Part shown: one piece after another, positions 7,409 through 13,930 of the stretch
How the letters are laid out: each line of letters opens with the position of its first letter
Numbering within the stretch: position 1 is the stretch's first letter
Assembly: GCA_964575715.1 (NCBI GenBank)
Contig: CAZNSG010000157.1
Location: 1 to 14,738 of the forward strand
Reading direction: 5' to 3'
DNA length: 14,738 nucleotides
Origin: PNAI01 sp964575715
GTDB taxonomy: Bacteria > Pseudomonadota > Alphaproteobacteria > Rhizobiales > Xanthobacteraceae
Notes under the pieces: model-generated
What the model was told of the DNA's origin: nothing
Databases searched by the model: none
Seen by the model: only the letters and a program-made list of their open reading frames with translations
Translations under genes and position numbers: made by a program

Positions 7409-8449
7409 ATGGATTATTTGAAATCGCTTCCCGCGCTCGAAGGGCTGGCCGATCTGGCCAATCGGGACGGCATCGACATCAACCCGACGCTGCTGCGCGT
7501 GTTGACCGATCTCTATGTCACCAAGCCGACGCATTCGGGCGAGGAAGAGCGCCAATACGTAGAGCTCGCGCTGCGGCTACTCGATACGGTCGATGTATCC
7601 GCGCGCCGGCGTCTTGCGCAGCAGCTCGCGAACTATGCGCAGGCTCCGCTGCCGGTGGTGCAGCGGCTTGCCAGCGACGTGTTCGAGGTGGCAGAGCCGA
7701 TCCTGCGCCACTCGTCCCGTCTGACAAGCGCTGAACTGCATTCCATCGCTCAGGATACCAGCCCTGACCATGTCAAACCTGCCGACGGCGCGGCCATCGC
7801 CGCGCGCGGCCGCGTGGATATGCGCGAGCAGTCCGCCGGGACCGCAACCGGCACCGATCCGCTTGCCCAAAACATCGCGGCGGCAAGCGAGCTGAGCGAG
7901 TTGTTCTTTGCGGCAAACTCCGCCGAGCGGCGGCTGATCTTGCTCAATCTCGATTTTGCGCGGCTGCCGCCCGGCAAGCCGATCGCCGCGCCATCGGCAG
8001 CTGAGGCGGTGCGCCGGCTGGAAGCCGCCGCACTTGCGCACAATACGGATATGTTCGTGCGCGAGCTGGCGCGCGCGCTCGCCATTTCACACGACCAAGC
8101 GCGGCGGTTGAGCCAAGACCAATTGGGAGAACCGCTCGCGATCGCGGCGCGGGCGCTGGGCATGCCGGCGGACGCGCTGCAACGCATCCTCTTGTGTCTC
8201 AACCCGGTGATCGGCCAGTCGGTGCAGCGGGTCTATGACCTCGCCGATCTCTACGAGGAGCTGGCGCCCGAGGCGGCCCTGCGCATGGTCGCGGTCTGGC
8301 AGGCGATTGAGCTGAGAGCGCCGCGTCCGGCGCAGCAGCCGCAATATTGGAACGAGCGGACACCGCCGCGCCCGAGTGCTGCGCCGGCGGAGCGGCGTCG
8401 CAGCAACGCGGGAGTGCCGGACCAGCGCGCGAATGTGAAGCGAAGCTGA
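7409..8449 (+). CDS. DUF2336 domain-containing protein
   Basis: 346 residues, almost entirely alpha-helical, without signal peptide or membrane segment, so cytoplasmic. The N-terminal half (LPALEGLADLANRDG, then RYVELALRLLDTVDVSARRR-like helices, then PVVQRLASDVFEVAEPIL) resembles the HEAT-like repeats of the DUF2336 family common in Hyphomicrobiales. A second helical half follows a low-complexity linker near 130-155, and the last 35 residues are proline/arginine-rich and disordered. The ATG at 7409 has AAGGT six bases upstream; a TTG at 7367 in the same frame is the less likely start. No catalytic motif is visible. Some DUF2336 proteins sit near cell-cycle or motility genes in related bacteria, but no role can be assigned here. 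Confidence 0.85.
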   Translation: MDYLKSLPALEGLADLANRDGIDINPTLLRVLTDLYVTKPTHSGEEERQYVELALRLLDTVDVSARRRLAQQLANYAQAPLPVVQRLASDVFEVAEPILRHSSRLTSAELHSIAQDTSPDHVKPADGAAIAARGRVDMREQSAGTATGTDPLAQNIAAASELSELFFAANSAERRLILLNLDFARLPPGKPIAAPSAAEAVRRLEAAALAHNTDMFVRELARALAISHDQARRLSQDQLGEPLAIAARALGMPADALQRILLCLNPVIGQSVQRVYDLADLYEELAPEAALRMVAVWQAIELRAPRPAQQPQYWNERTPPRPSAAPAERRRSNAGVPDQRANVKRS

Positions 8450-8462
8450 TAGGTGGCGTTTT

Positions 8463-8600
8463 ACACCAACTCTCTCAATTCGTCATTCTGGCCGAGCCGC
8501 GTTAGCGGCGAGAGCCGGAATCCATAACCAGCGACCGTGATTATGGATTCCGGGCTCGCGGGCTTAAGCCCGCGCCCCGGAATGACAAGTCATACCAACG
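8463..8600 (+). repeat. Palindromic intergenic repeat, family A, copy 2
   Basis: Inverted copy of A1, starting 14 bases after the DUF2336 stop and lying between convergent genes. It has the same inner palindromes (GGAATCCATAA facing TTATGGATTCC; GCGGGCTTAAGCCCGC is a perfect palindrome here). The right end departs from A1 after GGAATGAC: the terminal AATTTATG/GTTGGT segment is replaced by TCATACCAAC and a different hairpin element. This suggests fusion of two repeat units or loss of one end. Confidence 0.85.
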
Positions 8601-8617
8601 GCCGTAATGTTTGACTC

Positions 8618-8646
8618 GTCATGGCCGTGCTTGTCACGGTCATGAC
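8618..8646. repeat. Hairpin element (GTCATGGCCGTG type) next to repeat A2
   Basis: GTCATGGCCGTG at 8618-8629 and CACGGTCATGAC at 8635-8646 form a 12-base stem with one wobble and a five-base loop. It has the layout of GTCAT-type intergenic hairpins found in Bradyrhizobium-like genomes. Lying between the convergent ends of the DUF2336 and DUF1491 genes, it may stop transcription from either side, though no clear T-run follows. Confidence 0.6.
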
Positions 8647-8693
8647 AGAACGGAGATTCATTATAGCGGGCCGTTAATATGAGTCGTACGGTT

Positions 8694-9041
8694 TCACGCC
8701 GTGACGGCATCGAGGAAATTCCGCCCAGCGCGATCCTCGACCTCGATAATCCAGACGTCGGGATCGAACTTGATCTCGCGCGCCAAGTAAGCCTCAGTGT
8801 CGGCCTCGGGCGCCGGCTGCGCCTTCAGGGCGCGCATAAAGGCGCGATCGGCTGGCCGCGCTTGTTCGAAACTGCTTTGCGGGGCGGGGCCGAACAGCTC
8901 GGCGGTGCCGTCGAGGCGTGAGATCTTGATGAAAATCGCGCCGGCTTCCTCGGCGCCGCGCCGGCGCACGACTGCGGACGCGCCTTCGATGTAGCAACGG
9001 CGCACATAGGCCGCCACCCAGATGCCGGATTTCACCCGCAT
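8694..9041 (-). CDS. DUF1491 family protein
   Basis: 115 residues matching the DUF1491 pattern throughout: KSGIWVAAYVRRCYIEG near the N-terminus, AVVRRRGAEEAGAIFIKI, then the ending FDPDVWIIEVEDRAGRNFL. It is a small soluble protein without signal peptide. The ATG at 9041 gives the usual family start; the ribosome site is weak. It is downstream of the peptidoglycan-binding gene on the same strand, separated from it by repeat B2. The DUF1491 function is unknown. Confidence 0.9.
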   Translation of the reverse strand: MRVKSGIWVAAYVRRCYIEGASAVVRRRGAEEAGAIFIKISRLDGTAELFGPAPQSSFEQARPADRAFMRALKAQPAPEADTEAYLAREIKFDPDVWIIEVEDRAGRNFLDAVTA

Positions 9042-9078
9042 GACTTGCTATATACACATAATACTCATACGCGAAATT

Positions 9079-9223
9079 CATACCAGCCCGCATAAATTCC
9101 TACTTGTCATTCCGGGGCCACCGATCTCGGGTTTACCCGAGATCGGATTTCAGAAGATTCCAAGTCGGCCAAGGCCGACTTGGATCGCGGCTCGGCCGGA
9201 ATGACGAGTTGTGAGGCTTGGCG
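9079..9223 (-). repeat. Palindromic intergenic repeat, family B, copy 2
   Basis: Inverted copy of B1, with both inner palindromes intact (CCGATCTCGGGT facing ACCCGAGATCGG; CCAAGTCGGCC facing GGCCGACTTGG). It sits between two leftward genes and ends at the base next to the stop codon of the peptidoglycan-binding gene. The terminal ATACCAGC/GCTTGGCG ends are less perfect than in B1. It would add two strong stems to any read-through transcript into DUF1491. Confidence 0.87.
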
Positions 9224-9784
9224 TCATTCCAGCGGGCGGCCGGTCATGGCGGCAAGTTCGCGCGTCACGCGATTGGAAATCCGGCCGGTGACCGGCAGTT
9301 TGCGACTGCGCTCGAACTCTTCGATCGCCGAACGGGTTGCCGGATCGTAGCTTCCGGTCGGCCGGATCTGGCCATAGCCATAATCGGCGAGCGCGCGCTG
9401 GAGCGCAATGACGCGCTGGGCTGGAGCCAGCAGCTCGGCAATGGGGTCGGGTGCGGCCGGCATGCTGGGCATATTTGGCATGGACAGATTGGCTTTGATG
9501 CCGGAAGGACGCGGCCGCGGCAGCATCATGGCAGGCGCGCTGCCGGCGGACGCCGGCGCACGGTTGGCAAAAATCGGCGCCGGATGCGGGCCGCTCTGCA
9601 AGAACAGCGCATTGACCACGACTGCGCCGACGGCAAAGGATGCCCCGGCGACAAGCAGCCACTCGCGCGGGTGCCCGTGGATCAGACGCGACCAGAATGA
9701 TTTACGCACCGGCCGGCGGGCAACATTTCTGCTGTCGTCGTCCAGATCGGCCGCCGCATACATGTCGTTTGCACGTTCACGCAC
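9224..9784 (-). CDS. Membrane-anchored protein with a C-terminal peptidoglycan-binding domain
   Basis: 186 residues. A charged cytoplasmic N-terminus (1-40) precedes one membrane segment (about 42-62) and a proline/alanine/methionine-rich linker (65-115). A PG_binding_1-type three-helix domain follows at about 122-180 (ALQRALADYGYGQIRPTGSY, then AIEEFERSRKLPVTGRI). The topology places the domain in the periplasm, where it would bind the cell wall. The GTG start at 9784 overlaps the stop of the upstream PAS gene; an ATG at 9763 is an alternative. The stop codon touches repeat B2. No hydrolase domain is present, so a structural or scaffolding role is inferred. Confidence 0.85.
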   Translation of the reverse strand: MRERANDMYAAADLDDDSRNVARRPVRKSFWSRLIHGHPREWLLVAGASFAVGAVVVNALFLQSGPHPAPIFANRAPASAGSAPAMMLPRPRPSGIKANLSMPNMPSMPAAPDPIAELLAPAQRVIALQRALADYGYGQIRPTGSYDPATRSAIEEFERSRKLPVTGRISNRVTRELAAMTGRPLE

Positions 9785-10916
9785 TTTTCTTCACCCTGAT
9801 GTCTGACGCACTGGAGAGCCGTTGAATGGTTTGCGCCTGCTCGTGGCTCACGATGGCAAGGAGTTTGCTCTGGGCGGCATTGGCCTGTTCGAGCCGGTCA
9901 GCCATATTCTCGATTGCCTGCTGCTGCCGCTTGCGCTCGGAGATGTCGCGCATGACCGCGATGACCTCGCGGTCCCGGCCGCCGGCGCCGCCGGTAGCGC
10001 GAGCAAGCGGATGGCAGGACATCTCCACCCAGATGAAATTCACGCCACGCACTGGTTCGATCGGTTCGCGCCGCACTCTGAACTCGACCGACCGCGCCTG
10101 ACCAAACGCAGCCGTATCGGCAAGCGTGGTGAGAAAGGCCGGACGATCGGCCACATGCACGCGATCGAACAGGCCATGGCCGATCAGCTCGCGCGTCGGG
10201 GTGCCGAACAGCGGCTCGGCTGCCGGTGAGGCGAACAGAATGGCGCCATTGCGGTCGTGCCGCGTGATGGCGTCGCTCATATAACCGCAGAGCAGCCGGT
10301 AGCGATCGGATTGATCTTTGAGCAGCTGGAAACCGGTGCGCAAGAGCGATTGGGCGCCGAGCGCAAGCGCGCTGGCATAGAGGCCCGCCGCTATGATGCC
10401 GAGCAGCGCGAGCGCCGGGCCGGAGGTTTGCGGCGGGGGAAGCATTTCTCCCGCGCTCAGCATGACCAACAGGCTGGCAGCGCCGGTCGACAAGGCGGAA
10501 GCGAACGCAAACACCCGTGGCGCTGCGGACAATGCCGCCTCGAGCGGAACGATCACCAGCCAGACGGTGGCGAACGATGCAATCCCGCCGCTGGCGGCGG
10601 CGACAATCGTGCCAAGCGCAGTCAGGGCCAAAGCCGAAAGAATGTGCGCGCGCTGGTATTGACCGGTGCACGAGAGATAATAGGCAATCAGGATTGGAAC
10701 TATCAGCCAGGCGAAAATAAGCACTTCGAGCGCGCTTGGCGCACCGCGCAAGGTAATGTAGACCGGGAATGCCGCGAGCGCGATGAAGCTGCCGAGCAGC
10801 CGCGGCGCAATGAATGCGCGATGGCGCGCGGAGCACAGCGCATCGTGCGCCGCCACGGGATGCACCAGCGCATCGACATAATCGCGGATCGGATCGGCAA
10901 GGCCCACGATTTCCAT
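9777..10916 (-). CDS. Membrane PAS sensor protein, histidine-kinase-like but lacking the kinase core
   Basis: 379 residues from the ATG at 10916 (a GTG at 10976 would add 20; neither has a strong ribosome site). About six membrane segments lie between residues 40 and 190, followed by a PAS/PAC domain (about 203-330: DRYRLLCGYMSDAITRHDRNG, GHGLFDRVHVADRPAF, then EVIAVMRDISERKRQQQ) and a coiled-coil linker. The dimerisation helix begins as KLLAIVSHE with H358, but the expected LRTPLN continuation and the whole ATP-binding domain are absent; the protein ends about 20 residues later. The next gene overlaps the stop, so there is no room for the missing part. Known family: hybrid or simple sensor kinases of about 600 residues. 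An internal deletion that kept the reading frame is inferred. It probably senses a signal but cannot phosphorylate by itself. Confidence 0.8.
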   Translation of the reverse strand: MEIVGLADPIRDYVDALVHPVAAHDALCSARHRAFIAPRLLGSFIALAAFPVYITLRGAPSALEVLIFAWLIVPILIAYYLSCTGQYQRAHILSALALTALGTIVAAASGGIASFATVWLVIVPLEAALSAAPRVFAFASALSTGAASLLVMLSAGEMLPPPQTSGPALALLGIIAAGLYASALALGAQSLLRTGFQLLKDQSDRYRLLCGYMSDAITRHDRNGAILFASPAAEPLFGTPTRELIGHGLFDRVHVADRPAFLTTLADTAAFGQARSVEFRVRREPIEPVRGVNFIWVEMSCHPLARATGGAGGRDREVIAVMRDISERKRQQQAIENMADRLEQANAAQSKLLAIVSHEQAQTIQRLSSASDIRVKKSA

Positions 10917-10976
10917 TGCACGTCCGTGCTGCGGACGCGTCCCCGTTTGTTTGTCCGCCGATCGTGGCGATGGCAC

Positions 10977-11361
10977 TTAAATGAACGCTTAAGGACGCGA
11001 ACCTGGCGAGCGCAACACGTACCAATTTGGGAGCCGCACGGAGAGCAGATTTGCTGCAATACGGGTCATGGTGAATCGTCTGTTGCCGAAATTGCGCATT
11101 GACGGCGTTTGCGGTCCGCTTTTGGCCTGAAATCGGTTCGGTCCATGGTGGATTCGCCGCACGCGACCTGCATTTTGGGGCAACCATAACGGCGCGGTAG
11201 CATCAATGAAATCGTAAGCAAACATTTCAAATTTTCTGAAAACTCTTAGAGCATTCTCTTCGAAACTGCGCAAAATCACGAACAAGCCGTTCAAGCCTGT
11301 CTGCTATGGTGTGGCATGCGGCGATAAAAATAACAGCCGCAGGGACGACAGGGGCAGGCTC
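10977..11361. other. Divergent intergenic region between PAS protein and DUF5330 genes
   Basis: About 385 bases (445 if the ATG start of the PAS gene is used). No gene is supported. It contains TTAA at 10977-10980 and 10989-10992 separated by eight bases, one base more than the CtrA consensus spacing. A lone AGAGCAT lies at 11250-11256, and the stretch 11190-11260 is A/T-rich and could hold promoters. No clear -35/-10 pair can be assigned. Confidence 0.4.
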
Positions 11362-11781
11362 ATGTTTTTCTTGTTGCGCGCGGCTTTTTGGCTGACGATC
11401 GTGCTGGCGTTGTTGCCGACGGGCAGCTCGAATACGAGCGCGCGCGGTCCGCAAGTCGGCGAAGCGATATCGGCCGCGGGCGCCACAGTTTCCGACCTGC
11501 GGCATTTCTGCTTGCGGCAACCCGAGGCGTGCGAGGTGGGATCGCAGATGGCCGCGATGGTCGGCCAGCGGGCACAGGCCGGCGCCAAGCTGGTCTATGA
11601 CCTCTTCAACGAGCATAGCGGCCCGAGCGAAACCGGATCGCTTTCCGGCGCCAACCGCCTTCGTCCGAAGGCGGACTTCGGCGGTCAAGAGCCCGAGCCG
11701 GCAGCAACGCCCGCGCCTGGCATCGCCAAGAGCGCGCCGAGCGATCGTGCGCCGACATGGCACAGCTCCGAGCGTCGCTAG
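11362..11781 (+). CDS. DUF5330 domain-containing protein
   Basis: 139 residues. An N-terminal hydrophobic segment (2-20, MFFLLRAAFWLTIVLALLP) is typical of the family and acts as signal or anchor. A conserved core DLRHFCLRQPEAC (C50 and C57, which may pair in the periplasm) follows, then a helical MAAMVGQRAQAGAKLVYDLF stretch. The tail from about 85 is proline/alanine-rich. The ATG at 11362 is chosen because it starts the family's typical N-terminus and has a purine-rich AGGGGCAGG upstream; an in-frame start at 11311 would add 17 polar residues before the hydrophobic segment. The function is unknown. Confidence 0.83.
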   Translation: MFFLLRAAFWLTIVLALLPTGSSNTSARGPQVGEAISAAGATVSDLRHFCLRQPEACEVGSQMAAMVGQRAQAGAKLVYDLFNEHSGPSETGSLSGANRLRPKADFGGQEPEPAATPAPGIAKSAPSDRAPTWHSSERR

Positions 11782-11793
11782 TCCGCACAATCC

Positions 11794-11996
11794 TAGAGCA
11801 TGTTTCGATTAGGTTGAGTCGGTATTTGATATCCGCTCGTCCCCGTGCATAGCCCGTCGAAGACGGGCGTGAACGCCCTGATGGCGGGGACCCAGGTACA
11901 AATGGTTTAGAACACAAAGTATTTGGCCCCTGGATTCCCGCTTTCGCGGGAATGAGCGGATGAGAGAGCGGGTCAACTTAAGCGGAACATGCTCTA
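11794..11996. repeat. Composite palindromic repeat with TAGAGCATG ends (element D)
   Basis: A 203-base block bounded by imperfect terminal inverted repeats: the left end begins TAGAGCATGTTTCG and the right end, reversed, begins TAGAGCATGTTCCG. The similarity continues for about 28 bases. Inside are a GCCCGTCGAAGACGGGC hairpin and ATTCCCGC facing GCGGGAAT at 11935-11952. It has the look of Hyphomicrobiales intergenic mosaic elements or a small MITE-like unit. It begins 13 bases after the DUF5330 stop and lies upstream of sufE. Confidence 0.75.
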
Positions 11997-12051
11997 AATT
12001 TCGCATCCCGGCGAAAGCCAAGAGACCTTTTTGCCCCATTTTGGGCATATG

Positions 12052-12075
12052 GTTTCTCTTCGGTCTGAGAGAAAC
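12052..12075 (+). terminator. Stem-loop upstream of sufE
   Basis: GTTTCTCT at 12052-12059 and AGAGAAAC at 12068-12075 form a perfect 8-base stem with an 8-base loop, about 70 bases before the sufE start. A weaker TGCCC/GGGCA stem lies just upstream (12032-12047). No T-run follows, so it may be a weak terminator of upstream transcription or a leader structure. An A/T-rich TATATATAG at 12081-12089 follows and could serve as a -10 region. Confidence 0.4.
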
Positions 12076-12143
12076 ATCCCCTATATATAGCTCGTTATCA
12101 TTGGTTGCGGCGCGACGCTCCGTAGGCGAGGCGACGGGATATC

Positions 12144-12572
12144 ATGACGACGATTGACGAGATCATCGAAAATTTCGCGCTGCTCGAGGAGTGGGACGAC
12201 CGCTACCGCTATCTCATCGAACTTGGCCGTTTGCTCGCGCCGCTACCCGAGGCCGTGCGAAATGAACACAATAAAGTGCAGGGTTGTGCAAGTCAGGTGT
12301 GGCTATCGACCAATGTGCGACCCGACGGTCCGGCCGGCCCGGTGCTCGACTTCGTCGGTGACAGCGATGCCCATATTGTGCGCGGCCTGATTGCTATCCT
12401 GTTCGCGCTCTATTCCGGCCAGCATGCGCGCGAAATCCTCAAGATCGACGCGATTGCGCTGTTCGAACGGCTTGGCCTGCGTGACCATCTGACGCCGCAG
12501 CGATCGAACGGCTTCCGTTCGATGGTCGAACGCATCCGCATGGATGCGCGCGCCACGCTGGCGCCCGCCTAA
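12144..12572 (+). CDS. sufE: SufE family Fe-S cluster assembly protein
   Basis: 142 residues, the normal SufE length. SufE takes persulfide sulfur from the cysteine desulfurase SufS and hands it to the SufBCD scaffold in the cytoplasm. Seen: N-terminal IDEIIENFALLEEWDDRYRYLIELGRLL, then HNKVQGCASQVW with the sulfur-accepting C48, then GLIAILFALYSGQ and the C-terminal LTPQRSNGFRSMVERI block, all family signatures. The ATG at 12144 gives the expected start; a GGCGACGGG stretch lies upstream. No suf operon partner is adjacent, which is common for standalone sufE genes in Hyphomicrobiales. Confidence 0.95.
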   Translation: MTTIDEIIENFALLEEWDDRYRYLIELGRLLAPLPEAVRNEHNKVQGCASQVWLSTNVRPDGPAGPVLDFVGDSDAHIVRGLIAILFALYSGQHAREILKIDAIALFERLGLRDHLTPQRSNGFRSMVERIRMDARATLAPA

Positions 12573-12626
12573 TCGTTAGAGCTATCGGTTTGGATGGAAT
12601 CAGAGTGGGGCTCTAGCTTTTTATTT

Positions 12627-12677
12627 GAGCATGATCTTTTCCGAAAACCGTTTCACACTTTTCGAGATCATGCTCTA
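12627..12677. repeat. AGAGCATGATC palindrome (element E) between convergent genes
   Basis: GAGCATGATC at 12627-12636 and GATCATGCTC at 12666-12675 make a perfect 10-base stem, with CCGAAAA and ACTTTTCG halves inside. This palindrome is very common in Hyphomicrobiales genomes. It separates sufE from the convergent DUF6456 gene and its outer TAG is that gene's stop codon. A degenerate relative (TTAGAGC to GCTCTA, 12577-12616) precedes it. A two-way terminator role is plausible. Confidence 0.8.
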
Positions 12678-13469
12678 ATCGCTCACGACGAATTCCGCAT
12701 CCGGGGCCAGCCATGTGCGCACCGGCACGCGCGCGCGGCCGCGCGCTTCGGCGCCAAGGCCATAGTGGCGGGCCAGCCGATCCAGCCCGAGCTGGAGCAC
12801 CACCTTGGCCGAGCGTGGCGGCCAGCCGCGCTCGCCCTCCACATCGGCAAGCCCCTTGAGAAAGCAACATACATCCAACAAGAGCCCGGAGAATTCCGGC
12901 CCGACCGCGTCGAGGGCGTGGCGCACACGCTGGCGCGCTGCGATCACGGATTCGGTGAAGGTCGCAGGCTGACCGCCGCCACGACGGCCGTCGGCCACCG
13001 TCGCACTCCAGTTCGAGGTCGTGCGCGGCATGAGCTGAGCGCGGGTGAATTCGGCACGCAGCCGTTCACCGGCTTGCAGTTGCACCGGCGCGATAAGCAT
13101 GCGGCCGTCGCGGCCCTTGCGGCGGGCGAGCCAAGCGAGCGGACTTTCTGCATCATCGATGGTTGCCGTGCCCTTGGCGATATCGAGCGTGCGTTGCGCG
13201 ATTTCCAGGTGCTGGGCACGAAACGGATCGACTGGCCCATTCGCGCGCACACTGGTTGCGCGCGCAAGATGCGCGAGGCCCACCGGCGTAACCTCGACCG
13301 CTCCGTTCGCAAGCCGAACCACAAGATCGGCTGCGGCCAGCGCTGCGATATCCGTCTCCCGCGCGCGGATGACCGACCGATGGCGTGGCGCGTAGTGCAT
13401 CTTGCGATCGGCAAGTTCGGCCAAGAGATGTTCGGCCGACTTTGCCAATTCGGCTCTGGCCCGCGTCAT
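12675..13469 (-). CDS. DUF6456 domain-containing protein
   Basis: 264 residues, no signal peptide or membrane segment. The first 70 residues look like a winged-helix fold (AALAAADLVVRLANGAVEVTPVGLAHL), followed by a linker and the DUF6456 domain at about 108-245 (ESPLAWLARRKGRDG, then GERLRAEFTRAQLMPR, then LLLDVCCFLKGLADVE and LARHYGL). The ATG overlaps the stop of the upstream DnaA-like regulator gene by an ATGA, so the two are made together. The winged-helix-like start and the neighbour suggest a DNA-related or regulatory role; this is inference. The stop codon lies in repeat E. Confidence 0.85.
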   Translation of the reverse strand: MTRARAELAKSAEHLLAELADRKMHYAPRHRSVIRARETDIAALAAADLVVRLANGAVEVTPVGLAHLARATSVRANGPVDPFRAQHLEIAQRTLDIAKGTATIDDAESPLAWLARRKGRDGRMLIAPVQLQAGERLRAEFTRAQLMPRTTSNWSATVADGRRGGGQPATFTESVIAARQRVRHALDAVGPEFSGLLLDVCCFLKGLADVEGERGWPPRSAKVVLQLGLDRLARHYGLGAEARGRARVPVRTWLAPDAEFVVSD

Positions 13470-13864
13470 TGCAGCACCGCGTGCGACGCTTGTGCGCCGA
13501 GACGGTGGCCGAGCGCACCACAGGCATGTTCAAGCGCTTGGAGCACGGCATCGAGCACGGGGTCGTCGCGCCGATCCTCGACCCGTTCGCAGGCGTGGGC
13601 GGCGGTGGTGCGATCGCGACCGAAGGCGCGCCCGACTTCGGTCAATGTGAGACCAAACACCACGTGAGCAAGATACATGGCGCTCTGGCGAGCGAAGGCG
13701 ATGGCGCACGGCCGGCGCGTGGCGGCACGCAGTTCGGCAAGCGGGACGGCAAAAGCGGTAGCGACCGTGATTGCGATCAGCTCGCACAATTGCGCAGCCG
13801 GTTGTGCGTCGTGTTTGCTGGCGCGGAGCCATTGCGGCTGGACTTCGGCGTAGAAGCATGTCAT
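13466..13864 (-). CDS. Helix-turn-helix protein with DnaA domain IV-like fold
   Basis: 132 residues from the ATG at 13864, which has GAGG at correct spacing; an in-frame ATG at 13939 would run into the insertion-sequence leader and is unlikely. Residues 57-100 resemble the DNA-binding domain IV of DnaA: FARQSAMYLAHVVFGLTLTEVGRAFGRDRTTAAHA, in which GRDRTTAAHA parallels the DnaA-box-contacting signature. The AAA+ ATPase part of DnaA is absent, so it should bind DnaA-box-like sites without starting replication. Known homologues are adjacent to DUF6456 genes in related bacteria. Its upstream region now abuts a transposase gene, so its natural promoter may be displaced. Confidence 0.82.
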   Translation of the reverse strand: MTCFYAEVQPQWLRASKHDAQPAAQLCELIAITVATAFAVPLAELRAATRRPCAIAFARQSAMYLAHVVFGLTLTEVGRAFGRDRTTAAHACERVEDRRDDPVLDAVLQALEHACGALGHRLGAQASHAVLQ

Positions 13865-13901
13865 GACGACCTCATCTAGGATTATTTGCCCATATACGTA
13901 G

Positions 13902-13930
13902 TTGACACCACAAACCACATATGCTAGTGT
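13902..13930 (+). promoter_or_regulatory. Predicted sigma-70 promoter of the IS1595-type transposase
   Basis: TTGACA at 13902-13907 is a perfect -35 box; TAGTGT at 13925-13930 follows after exactly 17 bases as a moderate -10 box. The transposase ATG is 20 bases further on. The spacer contains CATATG and an A/C-rich stretch. Confidence 0.6.

Noticed and set aside
6078..9223. CRISPR array or toxin-antitoxin interpretation of the repeated palindromes
   Set aside because: The repeats are single, about 140 bases long, kilobases apart and inverted, with no regular spacers and no cas or toxin-like genes nearby.
9898..11187. Long frames overlapping the PAS sensor gene (429 codons minus; 281 codons plus at 10257-11102)
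   Set aside because: The PAS frame has clear membrane segments and PAS/PAC motifs; the overlapping frames are arginine-rich and motif-free.
12594..13667. 357-codon plus-strand frame over the DUF6456 and DnaA-like genes
   Set aside because: Both minus-strand genes match known families and share an ATGA junction; the plus frame begins in a repeat and has no recognisable domain.
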